From Loigolactobacillus jiayinensis (GTDB taxonomy: Bacteria > Bacillota > Bacilli > Lactobacillales > Lactobacillaceae): a DNA stretch of 60,994 bases. The first letter of the stretch is position 1. Each line of letters opens with the position of its first letter. This document shows, piece by piece, positions 59,857 through 60,994 of this stretch. Position numbers and translations under genes: made by a program. The notes under the pieces are model-generated. The model had not been told where the DNA came from. It made no database searches and saw only the letters and a list, made by a program, of their open reading frames with translations. The stretch covers positions 1 to 60,994 of the forward strand of contig NZ_RHOF01000019.1 in assembly GCF_003946445.1 (NCBI RefSeq), read 5' to 3'.

Positions 59857-60738
59857 TTATTTTGAATCGGCTAATGCCTGTAAGCCGGTTGTCATTATGA
59901 TTAAAATTGTACCAATTAATTCAGGCCAGCCAAACTGGATCTGAAAAATAAGTACCGTCAAGATCGTTGACGTTAATGGCTCGAAAGCCCCTAATAAGCT
60001 AGTCATTGTTGGCGCAATAAATCGTAAACTTTGTAAAACGAATAGGTATGCAAATAGTGTACCAAAAATAATAACAAAGGCTACAATTAAAATACCGCGA
60101 AAATCCAATACTGGCAATGATTTTCCCCTCAAGAACAGTAAAAAGCTGACACCACCCAGTAACATCGCCCAACCAACAATCGGAACCGCGCCAAATTTGC
60201 GTAATAAGTGGCGCGGAAAAAGCGTATAAATTGCGGTACTCAACGCGGTTAGCAAGCCCCAAACAAAGCCAGTTGTTGAAATACTTAGCTGGTTTAACTG
60301 ACCGTGAGTCACTAGCAAGTAAGTTCCCACTAAGGCCAATATCACTGAGACCACGTCCGTTTTACGCGGCCGATGCCAATATCTGATTGCCAAATACACA
60401 ATGATCAATACTGGACTAAGAAATTGTAAAATCGTGGCGGTGGCGGCATTGCTGTGTTTAATTGCCATGAAATAAGTCAGTTGTGCTGGCAACATGCCAA
60501 TAAAGCTAAACACCAGTAACGCACCGGCCGAACGTGGCTGACGCCAGGGGGCATTCATCGCGTGAGGTTCTGTCGCGTAACCAAATAGTATCAATAAAAT
60601 ACCGGCGCCAATCATCCGAATGCAAACCAACCATCGCGGTGACATCTGATACGTTGTGAATAGTGCTTGTGCGGCAATCCCCGAAAAGCCCCACAGCAGC
60701 GGCCCCGCAATGGCTAAAATAATACCATGTAGCCGCAT
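59857..60738 (-). CDS. EamA/DMT family transporter under a fluoride riboswitch
   Basis: 293 aa with ten hydrophobic helices in two EamA repeats (LHGIILAIAGPLLWGFSG; TTGFVWGLLTALSTAIYTLF). The DMT superfamily exports metabolites and drugs. The ATG at 60738 follows AAGGGT at 7 nt. Upstream is a complete fluoride riboswitch, which implies induction when fluoride enters the cell; the protein may be a fluoride-stress transporter, although no DMT protein is known to me to export fluoride. Co-transcribed with the YheO-like regulator. Confidence 0.87.
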   Translation of the reverse strand: MRLHGIILAIAGPLLWGFSGIAAQALFTTYQMSPRWLVCIRMIGAGILLILFGYATEPHAMNAPWRQPRSAGALLVFSFIGMLPAQLTYFMAIKHSNAATATILQFLSPVLIIVYLAIRYWHRPRKTDVVSVILALVGTYLLVTHGQLNQLSISTTGFVWGLLTALSTAIYTLFPRHLLRKFGAVPIVGWAMLLGGVSFLLFLRGKSLPVLDFRGILIVAFVIIFGTLFAYLFVLQSLRFIAPTMTSLLGAFEPLTSTILTVLIFQIQFGWPELIGTILIIMTTGLQALADSK

Positions 60739-60782
60739 GTTCTTACCCTTTATCATGATCACTCATCCCTACCCACCTAAAT

Positions 60783-60873
60783 AAAAAAGACGCCTACTCA
60801 AAAGGGAGTGGTCCCTTCGAGTAGACGTCATCAATTACTTAGGTAATATTTTCAGCGAACGTCATCGCTATCT
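60783..60873 (-). promoter_or_regulatory. Fluoride riboswitch (crcB motif) with terminator
   Basis: RNA from about 60873 downward. P1 AGCG/CGCU (60869-60866 / 60857-60854) with loop AUGACGUU; P2 AUUAC/GUAAU (60847-60843 / 60838-60834); then UGAUGACGUCUAC. The loop GACGU (60863-60859) pairs with ACGUC (60828-60824), the pseudoknot of the fluoride aptamer, with a different base composition from known examples but full complementarity. The 3-prime strand continues into a terminator GACGUCUACUC/GAGUAGGCGUC followed by U6, which pairs the same ACGUC; fluoride should therefore switch expression on. Confidence 0.88.
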
Positions 60874-60879
60874 AAATTT

Positions 60880-60907
60880 ATTATACCGCAAAAATATTTT
60901 TTGTAAA
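60880..60907 (-). promoter_or_regulatory. Promoter of the fluoride-riboswitch operon
   Basis: Minus strand: -35 TTTACA (60902-60907), 16-nt spacer, -10 TATAAT (60880-60885), about 7 nt before the aptamer. Confidence 0.8.
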
Positions 60908-60994
60908 TAAACTTTTTTATTTACTAAGCTATTTTTTTGTTTGCCGGATTTAAAATAGAAGTGCAACATAAATAAAACTAGACCAAAAGGGCCA

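Noticed and set aside
60789-60830. T-box antiterminator or simple upstream-gene terminator
   Set aside because: No T-box sequence AGGGTGG.ACCGCG with specifier stem is present, and the upstream part fits the fluoride aptamer fully.

Overview
The window is chromosomal DNA from a low-to-mid GC Firmicute, almost certainly a member of the Lactobacillaceae. The basis is the Bacillus/Lactobacillus-type gene order (rpoE-pyrG-murA-rho-rpmE2; metG-tatD-rnmV-rsmA-veg...ispE-purR...glmU-prs), strong GGAGG ribosome binding sites, several TTG starts, a type B L31, a PTS-dependent dihydroxyacetone kinase and an argCJBDF operon divergent from a short arginine-type carAB. I cannot fix the species. No tRNA, rRNA, insertion sequence with a transposase, prophage or CRISPR array was seen.

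Layout: 1-5280 cell-wall ligases (ddl, murF), the cshA helicase and an unrecognised gene; 5572-7597 lemA and an MFS exporter; 7748-13587 the rpmE2/rho/murA/pyrG/rpoE block, with a CTP-sensing attenuator before pyrG; 13751-19150 a DUF1934 protein, an HD hydrolase, a NUDIX enzyme, an RlmN-like protein without a single cysteine, mscL and a YdcF-like protein; 19238-31852 the prs-glmU-purR-ispE-veg-rsmA-rnmV-tatD-metG block, interrupted by a VanZ-RDD membrane protein and a lactate permease; 31965-36855 small enzymes (Tag, DUF72, Rrf2, NUDIX, chorismate mutase, Sir2, a HELLH metallopeptidase-like protein); 37003-46635 a reductase, two SPFH proteins, a HAD protein, the dhaKLM operon with an unrecognised extra gene, MupG-like and Eis-like proteins; 46793-48968 a PadR/DUF1700/DUF4097 envelope-stress type operon; 49057-58825 arginine biosynthesis and carbamoyl phosphate synthase; 58877-60994 a DUF2187 protein and an EamA transporter plus YheO-like regulator behind a fluoride riboswitch.

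Most interesting points: (1) a fluoride riboswitch with a covarying pseudoknot and an overlapping terminator controls an EamA/DMT transporter and a PAS regulator instead of the usual crcB or CLC-F exporter; (2) the RlmN paralogue keeps the fold and SAM motif but has lost all radical-SAM cysteines; (3) the MurA has Asp at the position of the catalytic, fosfomycin-reactive Cys; (4) a 215-bp element with 14-bp perfect terminal inverted repeats and internal hairpins, with related partial copies elsewhere next to terminators; (5) the pyrG leader shows the complete reiterative-transcription attenuator layout.
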